Positions 16,220-27,200 of a stretch of DNA of 64,000 bases are shown one piece after another; the first letter of the stretch is position 1; each line of letters starts with the position of its first letter. Below the pieces are notes generated by a model, which worked only from the letters and a program-made list of their open reading frames with translations, was not told the DNA's origin and searched no databases. Origin of the DNA: Bacteroidales bacterium (lineage in GTDB: Bacteria > Bacteroidota > Bacteroidia > Bacteroidales > F082); the NCBI GenBank assembly GCA_017632935.1, contig JAGBQJ010000019.1:1-64000 (forward strand), written 5' to 3'. Made by a program: the position numbers and the translations under genes.

Positions 16220-17272
16220 TCAGGGCTTCCAAATCCTCCCGCTGCAACTGTCGCTCTCGGCACCGGTCACCGAGGCCAAGACATTGGTTTTCCCTTCCAT
16301 GCGGAGCAGGCCGAGGAAAGCAAAAATCAGTGCTTCCTTGTAGTCGATAATTTGTTTTTCGGGCACGACCACCTCGTGCTTGGTGCGGGCTTGCAGGCGT
16401 TCGATGAGGAACTTGTTCCTGGCGCCGCCACCCGTGCAGAGGATCTTGCCTTTGGGCAGGAAACTGATGGGTAAGGCGATTTGCAAGGCGATATGCTCCA
16501 CGAAGGTGGCGAGCATGTCCTCAACAGACAAATCTTTCAGCACATCTATTTGGTTGGCTTCAAAAAACTCCCTTCCCAAGGACTTGGACGGCAACTGACC
16601 ATAGAACGGATGCCTGTTCAGTTTCTTCAGTAGGTCCATGTCAACCTCGCCGCTGCGGGCCAGTGTACCGTCTTTGTCGTAGTTGAGGCCGTTCATATTG
16701 GCCAAATAATTCAAGGCTTGGTTGGCGATACAGAGGTCATAGGCGATGCGTTTGCCGTCCTCATCGTAGGATAGGTTGGCGATGCCTCCGATGTTAAGGC
16801 AGATCTCATAGTCGCTGAAGAGCAGTTTGTCGCCGATGGGAACCAGCGGCGCGCCTTGACCGCCTTTACTGACATCTTCACTACGGAAATCGTTGACAAC
16901 GGTGAAACCACAGGCTTTAGCCAACTCCTGTCCATCGCCGATTTGCAAGGTGTAATGCTCCTCGGGACGGTGGAAGATGGTGTGGCCGTGCGAAGCGACA
17001 AAGTCGGGAGTGGCGTTGTGCTTCTTGGCAAAAGCCAGCACTTGTTCGCCGAGGTATTTGCCATAGTCCTTGTCTAACTGCCTCAGGTCTTCAGGCTGCT
17101 TGTGGAAGGCTTCGGCAAGTTGAACTTTCCAAAAGTCAGGATAGGGTAGGGTCTCGGCTTCAAGGATCTGGAAACGGTAGCTGTCGTTTTCTTCCTGGAA
17201 GCGCACAAGGGCTATATCCAGCCCGTCCAACGAGCTGCCCGACATGAGTCCTATGGCTGTCGTAGTTCTCAT
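16220..17272 (-). CDS. anmK: Anhydro-N-acetylmuramic acid kinase
   Basis: This 350-residue ASKHA-fold kinase phosphorylates and opens 1,6-anhydro-MurNAc during cell-wall recycling. It has the N-terminal phosphate-binding loop AIGLMSGSSLDGLDIALV, GHTIFHRPEEHYTLQIGDGQELA, NIGGIANLSY, and the C-terminal adenosine-site GGGARNKFLIERLQ. The length fits the family, although the C-terminal tail (VTGAESDSCSGRIWKP) is the short Bacteroidota form. Its start overlaps the murF stop by 4 bp, so recycling and synthesis of the wall precursor appear coupled. Confidence 0.95.
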   Translation of the reverse strand: MRTTTAIGLMSGSSLDGLDIALVRFQEENDSYRFQILEAETLPYPDFWKVQLAEAFHKQPEDLRQLDKDYGKYLGEQVLAFAKKHNATPDFVASHGHTIFHRPEEHYTLQIGDGQELAKACGFTVVNDFRSEDVSKGGQGAPLVPIGDKLLFSDYEICLNIGGIANLSYDEDGKRIAYDLCIANQALNYLANMNGLNYDKDGTLARSGEVDMDLLKKLNRHPFYGQLPSKSLGREFFEANQIDVLKDLSVEDMLATFVEHIALQIALPISFLPKGKILCTGGGARNKFLIERLQARTKHEVVVPEKQIIDYKEALIFAFLGLLRMEGKTNVLASVTGAESDSCSGRIWKP

Positions 17273-18546
17273 AACAGAGGTAATACCTTCCCCAGTTGTA
17301 TGCTATTCGATCCCTTGACGAGTATCGTCTTCCCACTGACAGGATGGGTCTCAAGATATTGGCACAAGTCTTCGACTTTTTCGAAGGTCTTCCAATCGGG
17401 ATTCTCGTTGTAAGCGCAGAAGTTCTGCCCAACGAGTATAGCTTCCTTGAATCTCAATTCCTTCATCAATCCGAGGATGTTGCGGTGCTCTTCCTCGGAG
17501 GCCGTGCCCAACTCGCGCATGTCGCCCATGATCAGCAGACTGTTCTCGCTGCAGATGCTGGCGAAGTTAATCAACGCGGCACGCATGGAGGTCGGGTTGG
17601 CATTGTAGGCATCCATGATGACACGGTTTTTCTGCGTTTCAATCACTTGCGAGCGGCTGTTGGTGGGTGTGTAGGCTTCCAAGGCTTCAATGATGGCATT
17701 CTCATCTACCCCGAAATACTGTCCCACGCCAATGGCGGCAGCCACGTTTTCAAAGTTGTAGCTACCCACGAGATGCGTCTGGATGAGACGTTTCTTCCAC
17801 ACGACACTCAGATAGGGGTTGCAGGCTCCAGGCGCCACAGGTGCATCGGCGGCACAATGGCGACCGTAGGTGATGCGGTTTTGTCCCTCGGATTGTTCCC
17901 AAAGCAAGGGATTGCCTTGGTTGACGAACACAGCCTTGCCATGACTCTTGATGTGCCGATACAGCTCTGTTTTGGTCTTGATGACGCCTTCAAAGCTGCC
18001 GAAACCTTCCAGATGGGCCTTGCCGATGTTGGTAATGAGACCGTAATCGGGGTCGGCTATCTTGCAGAGGAAATCAATCTCACTGGGATGGTTGGCACCC
18101 ATCTCCACGACGGCAATCTCGGTCTCGGGCTGGATGCTCAATAGAGTGAGCGGCACGCCGATGTGGTTGTTAAGGTTGCCCATGGTGTGGATGATGCTGT
18201 ATTTCTTGGCCAAGACTGCGGAGACGAGTTCCTTGGTGGTCGTCTTGCCGTTGGTGCCCGTGATGGAAAGCACGATGGCTTTGCTTTGGGCGCGGTGGTA
18301 GGCAGCCAAGTCCTGCAGCGTCTTCAGTGTATCGTCCACAATGAGGATGCGTTCGTGCTTGGGCAGGTCTTTGCGATCGGCGACGACGAGGCTGGCTACG
18401 CCTTGCTCGGCCACCTGCAGGGCGAAGTCGTTAGCATCGAAGTTCTCGCCTTTCAAGGCGAAGAACACAGCATCTTTCTCGATTTTGCGGCTGTCGGTGG
18501 AGACTTTGTAGGCTTTCGTGAAATGTTGGTATATCGTTTCAATCAT
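17269..18546 (-). CDS. murF: UDP-N-acetylmuramoyl-tripeptide--D-alanyl-D-alanine ligase
   Basis: This 425-residue Mur ligase adds D-Ala-D-Ala to the UDP-MurNAc tripeptide in the cytoplasm, the last cytoplasmic step of peptidoglycan precursor assembly. An N-terminal substrate domain starts at DSRKIEKDAVFFALKGENFD. The ATP P-loop GTNGKTTTKE sits at about residues 97-106. The central part has EMGANHPSEI, TNIGKAHLEGFGS and DAYNANPTSM, and the C-terminal domain has LLIMGDMRELG. Length and motifs are complete. It lies downstream of gldJ, a neighbourhood familiar in Bacteroidota. Confidence 0.97.
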   Translation of the reverse strand: MIETIYQHFTKAYKVSTDSRKIEKDAVFFALKGENFDANDFALQVAEQGVASLVVADRKDLPKHERILIVDDTLKTLQDLAAYHRAQSKAIVLSITGTNGKTTTKELVSAVLAKKYSIIHTMGNLNNHIGVPLTLLSIQPETEIAVVEMGANHPSEIDFLCKIADPDYGLITNIGKAHLEGFGSFEGVIKTKTELYRHIKSHGKAVFVNQGNPLLWEQSEGQNRITYGRHCAADAPVAPGACNPYLSVVWKKRLIQTHLVGSYNFENVAAAIGVGQYFGVDENAIIEALEAYTPTNSRSQVIETQKNRVIMDAYNANPTSMRAALINFASICSENSLLIMGDMRELGTASEEEHRNILGLMKELRFKEAILVGQNFCAYNENPDWKTFEKVEDLCQYLETHPVSGKTILVKGSNSIQLGKVLPLL

Positions 18547-18562
18547 GGTGTTTTCGGATTCG

Positions 18563-18588
18563 GGCCCTTCGACAGGCTCAGGGACCCT
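18563..18588. repeat. REP-like element, family 3 (CCCTTCGACAGGCTCAGGGA)
   Basis: This short sequence, of the CCTTCGACAGGCTCAGG class common in many bacterial genomes, lies between gldJ and murF. An inverted, expanded relative follows the second porU gene at 27696. Confidence 0.7.
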
Positions 18589-18602
18589 TGGCTGTTAATG
18601 AA

Positions 18603-18632
18603 AGAAGCCGCCTGACGGATCAAACGGCTTCT
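18603..18632 (-). terminator. Intrinsic terminator after gldJ
   Basis: On the minus strand, arms AGAAGCCG and CGGCTTCT flank a 14-nt loop, followed by TTCATT. It lies 30 bp beyond the gldJ stop; the U-tract is short, so termination may be partial. Confidence 0.55.
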
Positions 18633-18661
18633 TACTATCATGAAAAAGAATCTATTACTAT

Positions 18662-20152
18662 TTACTTGGCAAAAGAGCTGCCCACCTTGTTCATCGCACA
18701 GCGGAAGCCGATGGTGGAGGCAGATTGGTTTTGGTTGAGATAACGGCGCGTGCCGGGGCTCAGGTAGTAAGGACCGTCGGCCCAAGAGCCGCCTTTGTAC
18801 ACTCTCGATTCGTCGCTGATGAGGGTCGTACCGGGAGAGTCGTTGGTGGCAGCTTCATACATCTCTTTGGTGAAGACGCTCTGGTCGTCTTGAGGATCGC
18901 TCCAGCGGTTGCGGATGGCTGACATATAGTCACCATCGTCATAGTTGGAGTTGAAGCTTGTACGGTAGTTCTGACGCTTGGCTGCTTCTTCCTGAGGGAT
19001 GGGCTCTCTGCGGATACGGCCGAGGGAGTCTTTCTGCAGCAGGAAGCCTTCATCGTCGACGGCCTTGCGGGTGAACACGTTACCACGGAAGGGGCTATAG
19101 TCGGCCACATCTTCAAAGGTCAGAGGACGGTAAACGTCTTGGCACCATTCGGCCACGTTGCCAGCCATGTTGTACAGGCCGTAGTCGTTGGGCCAATAAG
19201 AGCCGACAGGAGCGGGCAGGGCGGCACCGTCGTTCAGGTTGCCGGCAACACCCATGTAGTCACCAGGGCCTCTCTTGAAGTTGGCCATGAAGCTACCCAT
19301 ATATCTCTTGTTGTCGGTGCGCAGACCGTCGCCGTTCCATGGATACACCTTGCGTTCGCTGACGAGCTCGTTGCTGGTGTTGCCCACCAGACCGACAGCG
19401 GCATATTCCCATTCAGCTTCCGTAGGCAGACGGTAGGACGGCAACAGGATACCATCGTCCATTCTGACATTACGCATGCCATCGCCGCCTTTGGAGAGGT
19501 CTTTCTTGCCGTTCTTCACCTTGCCGGTGTATTGGCCAGCCAGATAAGCATCGGTGTTGAAGTTTTCCTCGTCCTGCTGCGACGGGTCCCAATCAAGGAT
19601 GCCAGCTTCAACGAGCATCAACTCGTTGACACGGTCGGTACGCCAAGCGCAATAGTCGTTGGCCTGCACCCAAGTCACGCCCACCACAGGATAGTCGTTA
19701 TAGGAAGGATGGCGGAAGTAAATCTCCACCATGGGTTCATTGTATGACAAGCGGTCACGCCAAACCAAAGTGTCGGGCGCAGCGTTGCGCACCACTTGAG
19801 GATAGTTTTGCCCATAAACGCGGTTCAACCAATAGATGTACTCACGGTAGTCCACGTTGCTGACCTCGGTGCGGTCCATCAGGAAGGACGGCACGGTGAC
19901 CTTGCGGGGCGAGTTGTCCCAAGAATAGGTCAGGTTGTCGGTCGTGGCACCCATCACGAAGGTACCACCTTCGATGGCAATCAGGCCGGGACCGATTTCC
20001 TGGTCATTCACTTCTGTAACTTCAAAGCCTCCGTTGTTGGCATCATTGTAAGCCCAACCCGTCGTGCGAGAAGATTTCTTGGAGCACGAAACGGCAAGCA
20101 GTCCTGCCAATACGATGATAGCTAGTGTCTTGAATCCTTGTTTTCTATACAT
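18662..20152 (-). CDS. gldJ: GldJ-family lipoprotein of the type IX secretion/gliding machinery
   Basis: This 496-residue protein has a lipoprotein signal peptide with lipobox LAVSC (Cys23). An FGE-sulfatase/SUMF1-like domain follows: PGLIAIEGGTFVMGATTDNL, PRKVTVPSFLMDRTEVSNVDYREYIYWL, PVVGVTWVQANDYCAWRTDRVNE, YRLPTEAEWEYAA, MAGNVAEWCQDVYRP, and a final YKGGSWADGPYYLSPGTRRYLNQ...IGFRCAM. This is the domain order of GldJ/GldK lipoproteins, which form a periplasmic ring with GldN under the T9SS translocon. The divergent porU-porV genes make GldJ the better assignment; GldK/PorK would normally sit with porLMN. A TAAATTTG box (20233-20240) is a likely promoter. Confidence 0.88.
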   Translation of the reverse strand: MYRKQGFKTLAIIVLAGLLAVSCSKKSSRTTGWAYNDANNGGFEVTEVNDQEIGPGLIAIEGGTFVMGATTDNLTYSWDNSPRKVTVPSFLMDRTEVSNVDYREYIYWLNRVYGQNYPQVVRNAAPDTLVWRDRLSYNEPMVEIYFRHPSYNDYPVVGVTWVQANDYCAWRTDRVNELMLVEAGILDWDPSQQDEENFNTDAYLAGQYTGKVKNGKKDLSKGGDGMRNVRMDDGILLPSYRLPTEAEWEYAAVGLVGNTSNELVSERKVYPWNGDGLRTDNKRYMGSFMANFKRGPGDYMGVAGNLNDGAALPAPVGSYWPNDYGLYNMAGNVAEWCQDVYRPLTFEDVADYSPFRGNVFTRKAVDDEGFLLQKDSLGRIRREPIPQEEAAKRQNYRTSFNSNYDDGDYMSAIRNRWSDPQDDQSVFTKEMYEAATNDSPGTTLISDESRVYKGGSWADGPYYLSPGTRRYLNQNQSASTIGFRCAMNKVGSSFAK

Positions 20153-20232
20153 TGTTGTGCAAATTTGTTATCTATTAACTCAATTGAGAGGCTTTTATTG
20201 TATGCTTCTCACAAATTTTCAAAAAAATCACG

Positions 20233-20240
20233 CAAATTTA
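20233..20240 (-). promoter_or_regulatory. -7 promoter box TAAATTTG for gldJ
   Basis: This exact TAnnTTTG match on the minus strand lies 80 bp before the gldJ ATG. Confidence 0.5.
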
Positions 20241-20324
20241 GGGACTTTTTTTGAATCCGACACCATTTTTTTTGAAAAAAACTTTTTTGTGACCGGAAAC
20301 CGTCTTTTTGCAATAAAAAAGTTG

Positions 20325-20332
20325 TATTTTCG
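20325..20332 (+). promoter_or_regulatory. Near-consensus -7 box TATTTTCG for porU
   Basis: It has one mismatch to TAnnTTTG and a TTTTTG about 15-20 bp upstream. The predicted leader is about 70 nt. Confidence 0.4.
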
Positions 20333-20409
20333 TTCCCTTATAAATAAGGTGTGCCTTATTGGTGTGCTTTTATTGTAATAAATTGAATATCAATTAATAG
20401 AGATAGATA

Positions 20410-23400
20410 ATGCGTCATAAGATACGGTTGAATCTGCTGCTTTTTCTGATGGCTTTTACCTCTTTCGTCCCCACCGCTCTTTTTGGACAGGTGAAGATGA
20501 GCCATCCTATCCGACTACAATGGAAGGGTGTAGCCGAGCAACGTCTGTCAGCAGACACCTTATTATATATGGATTTGGAGTCTGGGGTCTATGAAGGTCT
20601 CATGCCGGTGTACTACCAGTCGTTTCCTATCTATGACGACGCTGTGAAAGTGGATGTGGAACTACAAAATGTCAAGGCCGAAGCCCTCACGGAAGCCGAG
20701 AAGAAGGTGATACGTAATACTACGTATGGGGCTGATTTTGAGGTGACAGCGATACCGTTACGCTCCCGCGACGAGGCTCTGCTCTCAGTACGTATCGTGC
20801 CTTTCCGGCAACACGGAGACCAATACGAGAAATTGGTTTCCGCTATTCTATCAGTGACGCTCACTCCCGATTTCAGTGCCGCGAAATCAAATCCGACCTA
20901 TGCCACCCGTTCGGCAATGGCATCGGGTGATTGGTATAAAATCGCTCTTCCTGAAACGGGCATCTATAAGTTGACGACTTCCGACCTCACCGAATTGGGC
21001 ATCGATGTGGCCAACCTCGACCCGCGCCAAATCCGCATCTATCACAATGGCGGTGGCGTGCTGCCTGAGAGGAACGCAGCCTCTCGTCCCGATGACTTGG
21101 TGGAAGTACCCATCTATGTGGCAGGCGAGGCCGATGGCCGTTTCGATAGTAACGACTATATCCTTTTCTATGGTCGAGGACCTGTTGTCTGGTCGCTTGA
21201 GACCAACCGCTTGGCTTATACCCATGCGCAAAACTTGTATGATGACTATGCCTATGCTTTTGTCGTCGTGGGTTTGGGTCAAGGCAAGCGTATTGCCGAG
21301 GCTGGCCAGCCTTCAGGGGATGCCAGCGAGATAATCAACAGATTCCTTGATTACCAAGTACATGAAAAAGACCTCTACAATTTGAATTGTATGGGTCGCA
21401 CCTATTATGGCGATAAGATGGAGTACACTTCGACCCAGAGCTTTGGTTTTACTTTCCCCAATGTGGTCACCACAATCCCATGTTCCGTGAAAACGGCTCT
21501 GGCAGGACGCAATTACCAGGCGGCCAGTTTTGCAGTGCTGGTCGATAATGTGGAGCAGGCATCTTATTCCATCTCAACCACCACTTCTTCTACCGAGAAT
21601 CCATACGGCTACAATGTGGGGGGATGGGTCGGTGCAAAGCCTGCCAGCGAGACGGTGCGCATCACACTGAAACACAATTCGTTTGGCTCCACCACCACCT
21701 CAGAGGGCTATGTGGATTATATCCTCGTCAACGCTTGGCGTCAACTGACGTTTACAGGTGGACAGATGCTGTTCCGAAATCCGGAGGCTTCCATCATTAA
21801 TAAGACCTATCAGTACCAATTGGCTGGTGCCACGCAGCAGACCCAGATTTGGGATGTGAGCAATCCGATGAATCCTACTGTCTTGAAGGGGCAACTCAAC
21901 GGATCCACCTTAAGTTTCAAGACACTTGGTAAACGCGAAAACGAGTTTGTGGCCCACAATGGCAGCAAGTATTGTTCGGCAAAGGCTGTCGGCAAGGTCG
22001 ACAACCAGAATCTGCACGGCATCCGTGACGTGGATTTCGTCATCCTGACCTATGACGGCTTTATGGAACAGGCCGAGCGTCTGCAAGCGCTCCACAATCG
22101 CATCGACTCTGATTTGAATGTTTATGTCACTACCCCGGAGAAGATATACAATGAGTTTTCGTGTGGTGCCAAAGACGTTTCTGCCATCCGCGATTTCTGC
22201 CGTATGCTCTATCTCGACAGTAACCCAGGTCGCAAAATCAAGTATCTTCTTTTGTTGGGTGATTGCTCTTATGACTATAAGAACCGTGATGGCATCGTCG
22301 ATTTCGTACCATCCTATGAGTCGGTGGAATCACTGAAACCAACGGAAACCTTTGTCACCGATGATTATTTCGGTTGTATGGACGAAAGCGAGGGCAATAT
22401 CAGCCTTTCTTTGTCCGATATTGGTGTAGGTCGTTTTCCAGTTCAGACTTTGGAGCAAGCCACCCAGATGGTCGACAAGATTGAACGTTATGTTGCAAAA
22501 GACGAGACCACTATGCAGCCTTGGCGCAATACGGTCACGTTCTTCACGGACGACGATGGAGCCTTTGCCACTAGCGCTGAGGAGTTGGAAAGCATGTTTA
22601 AAGATGTTGGCGGTGAGGCCGTTGTGGTGGACAAAATCTATCTTGATGCCTATCAGCAAATCAGTGCACCTGGTGGCGAGATAGCTCCTGAAGTGAATGC
22701 GGCCATTAATAGTCGGATGGAAAAAGGCACCTTGGTGCTCAATTATATCGGCCATGGCGGCGAAGTGCAGCTTTCGACGGAGAAGATCATGCAAAGGAAA
22801 GACGTCGACTCTTGGCGCAACGCCCCGATGTATCCGCTGATGATTACGGGTACTTGTGAGTTCAGTCGCTACGATGACCATGTCCGCACTTCTCTGGGTG
22901 AGTATTCCTTCCTTAACCAGTATGGTGGCATGATTGCCATGTTTACCACTTCAAGACTAACTTACGGACCTCATAACCAGGCTTTTGCAAAAGGTATCTA
23001 TAGCAACCTGTTCCGAATCTACGGTGGCGAGCACTATCGTTTGGGAGATGTTTACCGCATGGCAAAGACCAACGGAGGTTTGGCTGAAAAACGCTATGTC
23101 TTCTTCGGGGATCCTGCCCTCCGTCTGGCCTATCCGAAATGGAAGATCGAGACGGTGAGTATCAACGGGCAATATCCGGGTTACGACTTGGATTCCATCG
23201 CCATCAATGACAGCATGTGGCAGACTTATCCTCTCTATCATGATACAATCAGTGCCTTGCAACCTGTTGAGATTGAAGGTGTGGTGAAGGACTTGGACGG
23301 TAATGTGGCCTCTGGTTTCAATGGCGTGGTGAACGTGATTGTGTACGATAAGGCAGCGGAATTGTCCACCTTGGGGACCGAGGCTGCTGTTGTCAACTTT

Positions 23401-24264
23401 AAGTTGCGCAATAGCATGATTTTCAATGGGAAGGCAGAGGCTGTCAATGGAAGATTCAAAATCAACTTCATCGTGCCGCGCGACATCTCTTATCGTTACG
23501 GACAGGGTTTGATCAATTATTACGCAACCGATTACGAGATTGATGCCAATGGCAGTTGTGATGCTTTCATCATCGGTGGCTTCTATGACGAGGCTACTGA
23601 GGATGTTGAAGGCCCTGAAATCAAACTGTTTATCGATGACACGCTTTTTGTGAACGGCGGCCTGACGGGACAAAATCCGATGCTCTTGGCCTATGTGGAG
23701 GACGAAAGCGGCATCAACACGACGGGAGCCGGCATCGGTCACGACATCATGGCCACGCTGACAGGTCCGTCCAAGAATACCTATTGTCTCAACGACTACT
23801 TCTCCGCTGAACTCGACCAGCCAGGCAAAGGCTCCATTGGTTATAAGATGCAAGACCTCGCCGATGGTGACTATACTCTGACCCTCAAGGTGTGGGATAT
23901 CTACAACAATTCTGGTACGGCCACGATTGACTTCACCGTGGTGAACAATAGCGGCATAGTCATTGAGAATGCCTTCAATGCGCCCAATCCGGTGACGGAC
24001 GAGACGCATTTCGTGTTCGACCACAACCAGGTGGGCAACAACGTGAAAGTTGACATCTACATCTACGACATCATGGGCCGCTGGGTGACCACGATCTCTG
24101 AGACGGTGTCGGGCACCTCGACGCGCATCACACCTGTTCGCTGGAACGGTCGTGGCTCACGTGGCGAGAATCTGCGCAACGGGGTTTATGTCTACCGTAT
24201 TGTGGCCACCAACGATAATGGCGAAACGGCCACCTTGGTCTCAAAACTAGTGTTAAGCAAATGA
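20410..24264 (+). CDS. porU: Type IX secretion system sortase PorU (C25 gingipain-type)
   Basis: This 1284-residue exported protein has a signal peptide (about residues 1-26), a gingipain propeptide-like N-terminal region and a peptidase C25 domain. His782 lies in NYIGHGGEVQ and Cys816 in MITGTCEFSRYDD, the expected catalytic dyad. The C-terminal third has beta-sandwich segments ending in an FlgD-like/CTD-like domain (NAPNPVTDETHFVF...LRNGVYVYRIVATN...VSKLVLSK). In P. gingivalis, PorU cleaves sorting tails from cargo and attaches them to A-LPS at the cell surface. It lies divergently from gldJ and in an apparent operon with a second PorU-like gene (4-bp overlap) and porV. Confidence 0.95.
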   Translation: MRHKIRLNLLLFLMAFTSFVPTALFGQVKMSHPIRLQWKGVAEQRLSADTLLYMDLESGVYEGLMPVYYQSFPIYDDAVKVDVELQNVKAEALTEAEKKVIRNTTYGADFEVTAIPLRSRDEALLSVRIVPFRQHGDQYEKLVSAILSVTLTPDFSAAKSNPTYATRSAMASGDWYKIALPETGIYKLTTSDLTELGIDVANLDPRQIRIYHNGGGVLPERNAASRPDDLVEVPIYVAGEADGRFDSNDYILFYGRGPVVWSLETNRLAYTHAQNLYDDYAYAFVVVGLGQGKRIAEAGQPSGDASEIINRFLDYQVHEKDLYNLNCMGRTYYGDKMEYTSTQSFGFTFPNVVTTIPCSVKTALAGRNYQAASFAVLVDNVEQASYSISTTTSSTENPYGYNVGGWVGAKPASETVRITLKHNSFGSTTTSEGYVDYILVNAWRQLTFTGGQMLFRNPEASIINKTYQYQLAGATQQTQIWDVSNPMNPTVLKGQLNGSTLSFKTLGKRENEFVAHNGSKYCSAKAVGKVDNQNLHGIRDVDFVILTYDGFMEQAERLQALHNRIDSDLNVYVTTPEKIYNEFSCGAKDVSAIRDFCRMLYLDSNPGRKIKYLLLLGDCSYDYKNRDGIVDFVPSYESVESLKPTETFVTDDYFGCMDESEGNISLSLSDIGVGRFPVQTLEQATQMVDKIERYVAKDETTMQPWRNTVTFFTDDDGAFATSAEELESMFKDVGGEAVVVDKIYLDAYQQISAPGGEIAPEVNAAINSRMEKGTLVLNYIGHGGEVQLSTEKIMQRKDVDSWRNAPMYPLMITGTCEFSRYDDHVRTSLGEYSFLNQYGGMIAMFTTSRLTYGPHNQAFAKGIYSNLFRIYGGEHYRLGDVYRMAKTNGGLAEKRYVFFGDPALRLAYPKWKIETVSINGQYPGYDLDSIAINDSMWQTYPLYHDTISALQPVEIEGVVKDLDGNVASGFNGVVNVIVYDKAAELSTLGTEAAVVNFKLRNSMIFNGKAEAVNGRFKINFIVPRDISYRYGQGLINYYATDYEIDANGSCDAFIIGGFYDEATEDVEGPEIKLFIDDTLFVNGGLTGQNPMLLAYVEDESGINTTGAGIGHDIMATLTGPSKNTYCLNDYFSAELDQPGKGSIGYKMQDLADGDYTLTLKVWDIYNNSGTATIDFTVVNNSGIVIENAFNAPNPVTDETHFVFDHNQVGNNVKVDIYIYDIMGRWVTTISETVSGTSTRITPVRWNGRGSRGENLRNGVYVYRIVATNDNGETATLVSKLVLSK

Positions 24265-27200
24265 AAATGAGTATGAAATATAGGAAAACAATTGTTTTTA
24301 CGGTTGCCTTGTTGCTGTTTGGCAGTACAATAGGCTGGGCGCAAACCAACACTTATCAGTCGGTGCTGAGCGAGCACACTTGGTATCGTCTCTCAGTGAC
24401 GCAAGAAGGTGCCTACCAATTGGATTACACCACTTTGCAAGGCATGGGCGTCGATATGAGCGCGCTGAATCCTAACCAGATACGTTTGTTTGGTAATCCC
24501 TCTGGCGCTTTGCCGGAGAAGAACGCGGAAAGCCGCCCCGATGATTTGACCGAGATGGCCATCTGTGTGACGGGTGCTGAAGACGGTCGCTTCGATGCCG
24601 GCGATAAGGTGTTGTTCTATGGTCAGGAGCCTGCACGTTGGGTGCTGGTCGACAATGGCAATAAGACTTATCAACGCGAACGCAACTATTATTCCGACAC
24701 CACCTATTATTATTTATGTGTCGATAGCGGTGTTGACGGCTTGAGAGTGGGAGAGAAGCCAACGCTTTCAGTCGAGAATACGACAACTGTCATCTCCGAG
24801 TTCCCTGATTTTGTCTGGCATGAGGAAGAGTTGTTTTCGCCTTATTCCATAGGACAAAACTGGTTCGGCGAGTTGGTTTCGGCAGAAGACAAGGAGCTTT
24901 CCTTGGCATTCGTGTTTCCCAACTTGGTGAAAAATAAGGCTTTGCGTGTGAAATCCCAAGTGCTTGGCCGCACCAAGAACGATAAGATGTATTTTGATGC
25001 TTGGGTCAATGACAATCACGTTGCCGTCAATACTTCGATTAATACGATTAGTGGAAAAGATCATTATTATGGTTGGCCATCGGCATTCGACAAACAAATC
25101 ATGTTGGGTAGCGATACGGCTGTGTTCCAGCTGACTTGTGATGCCGACAAGAAGACTTTCCTGTACCTTGATTACGTTGAGATTTATGGTTGGCGTCAGC
25201 TGAAGCGGACTAACGACAACTTCCTTTTCCGCTTGATGCCGAGCCAGTTTGGCAATGATAGAAGTGCCGTTTGGGTGCAGAATGTCAGTGCCGACTATTG
25301 GCTTTGGGAGGTGACTTCGCCCTTGCAACCTGTATTGCAGGATGCCGTGTTGAGTGCCAATAACCTTGTCTTTGCTACCAACGAGAGGATAGAGAAACGT
25401 TACGTGTTGTTCAAGCCCGAGGCGGCACGACAGGTTGTGACCTGGACCGCTTTGCCCAATCAAAATCTTCATGCCATCGCCGATGCCGACAACTTGATCA
25501 TTGCGCCGGCCGATTTCCTTGAGCAGGCGCAAGCCTTGGCCGACTATCATTCCGCAAAGGATGGCCTGACCAGCGTGGTGGTGGATGTGGACCAAATCTA
25601 CAACGAGTTTTCGACGGGCACGCCCGACCCCACGGGCATCCGTGATTTCGTCCGGATGGTGTATCGTCGTAGATCGGGTCAGCTGAAATATTTGACTTTG
25701 TTCGGCAGGGCTTCTTATGATTTTCGGGACATCAATGGTTATGGACAGCGTTTTGTCCCAACCTACGAGACTTTTGAGAACCCGCATCATGAACTAAGCT
25801 TTTGTACAGACGATTATTTTGCCTTGATGGATAACAACGAGGGCGTTAACAGCAATGGACGTGTTGACATTGGTGTGGGACGCATCTCGGTCTCTACTGT
25901 GGAAGAGGCGGAAACCATGCTGCGCAAGATTAAGCAATACGATGACCTGACTGCTTCACATGGCGAATGGAAGGCCGATTTGCTGTTAGTGGCCGATGAC
26001 GAGAGCACGAGTTATGTAAGTAATATTGAAAGTGCCAGTGTTATATTTGATACCATTTGCCCCGCTTTGACGGCGAAAAAGGTGTATTGTGGAGCCTATC
26101 CTTTGACGAATACCTCGGCGGGTTATGTCAACCAAGGGGCCAATGCAGATTTGATGCAGGCTTTGGACCAAGGCGTGTTAGCCTTTTTCTATAATGGGCA
26201 TGGTGGCGTGAAGGGACTGACGGGCGAGAGCGTGTTTGACAACGCCGATATCAATGCGCTTAACAACTATGACCGCATGCCTTTTGTTTATACCGCCACC
26301 TGCGAGTTTACCAAATATGACAATCCGCTATTGGTTTCGGCAGGTGAACAGCTGGTCTTAAATCCTCATGGCGGATGTGTGGCTTTGTTTACGGCTTGCC
26401 GTCCAACGTTAGGACCACATAACCATCTTCAGACCCGGTCGCTTATTCCTGCACTTTTACAGCGTGATGCCGATGGCAAGCCCTTGCGTTTTGGCGACAT
26501 TGTCAGGCAGGCGAAAAGCAATCTGCTCAACTTCAATAGCCAAACCAATCCTACCAACAACATTAACATTCGTTTCCTGTTCCTGGGTGACCCCGTCATG
26601 CGCTTTCCAATGCCGGAAAAGAACATCGCCCTGACTAAGATCAATGGTATGGCGGTGGATGCTTCTGATGACATCGAGCTTCATGCCATGAGTATGGTGA
26701 CGATGGAAGGTGAGGTGCAGAATGCCAATGGACATCTGGATGCCGGTTTCAACGGCACGCTGTGGGTGAGGTTCTACGACCAGAAGTCAAAGGTGAAGGT
26801 GAAGTTTACTGGTGACACCTCGAAAAATGTTTACTACCATAAGGATGTGCTCTATCAGGGACAAGTGAGCGTGACGGCGGGTAAGTTCAACGTCTCCTTC
26901 CAAGTGCCTAAAGATATCAAGTCGGGGACGGGCAAGCCGCGTTTCAGCTTTTATGCCTACGATTCGCTCCGTGTCGTCGATGCCATGGGCAAATTCGATG
27001 GACTGGCGCTAGGCGGCATTGACCCATCCATGGTGCCCGACGACGAGGGGCCGAAGATCACCTTCTATTGGAATACGCCGGAGTTTGAAAACGGTCAGTC
27101 GGTGGAGCGGCAGGGCGTGCTTTATGCTGACCTATATGACGCCCAAGGCATCTATCATTATGGCTATAGTCTGGGTCGTGACATTGTCATGAACAGTAAC

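Noticed and set aside
22957-24024. 355-codon minus-strand frame opposite porU
   Set aside because: Shadow frame; the plus-strand C25 peptidase is certain.
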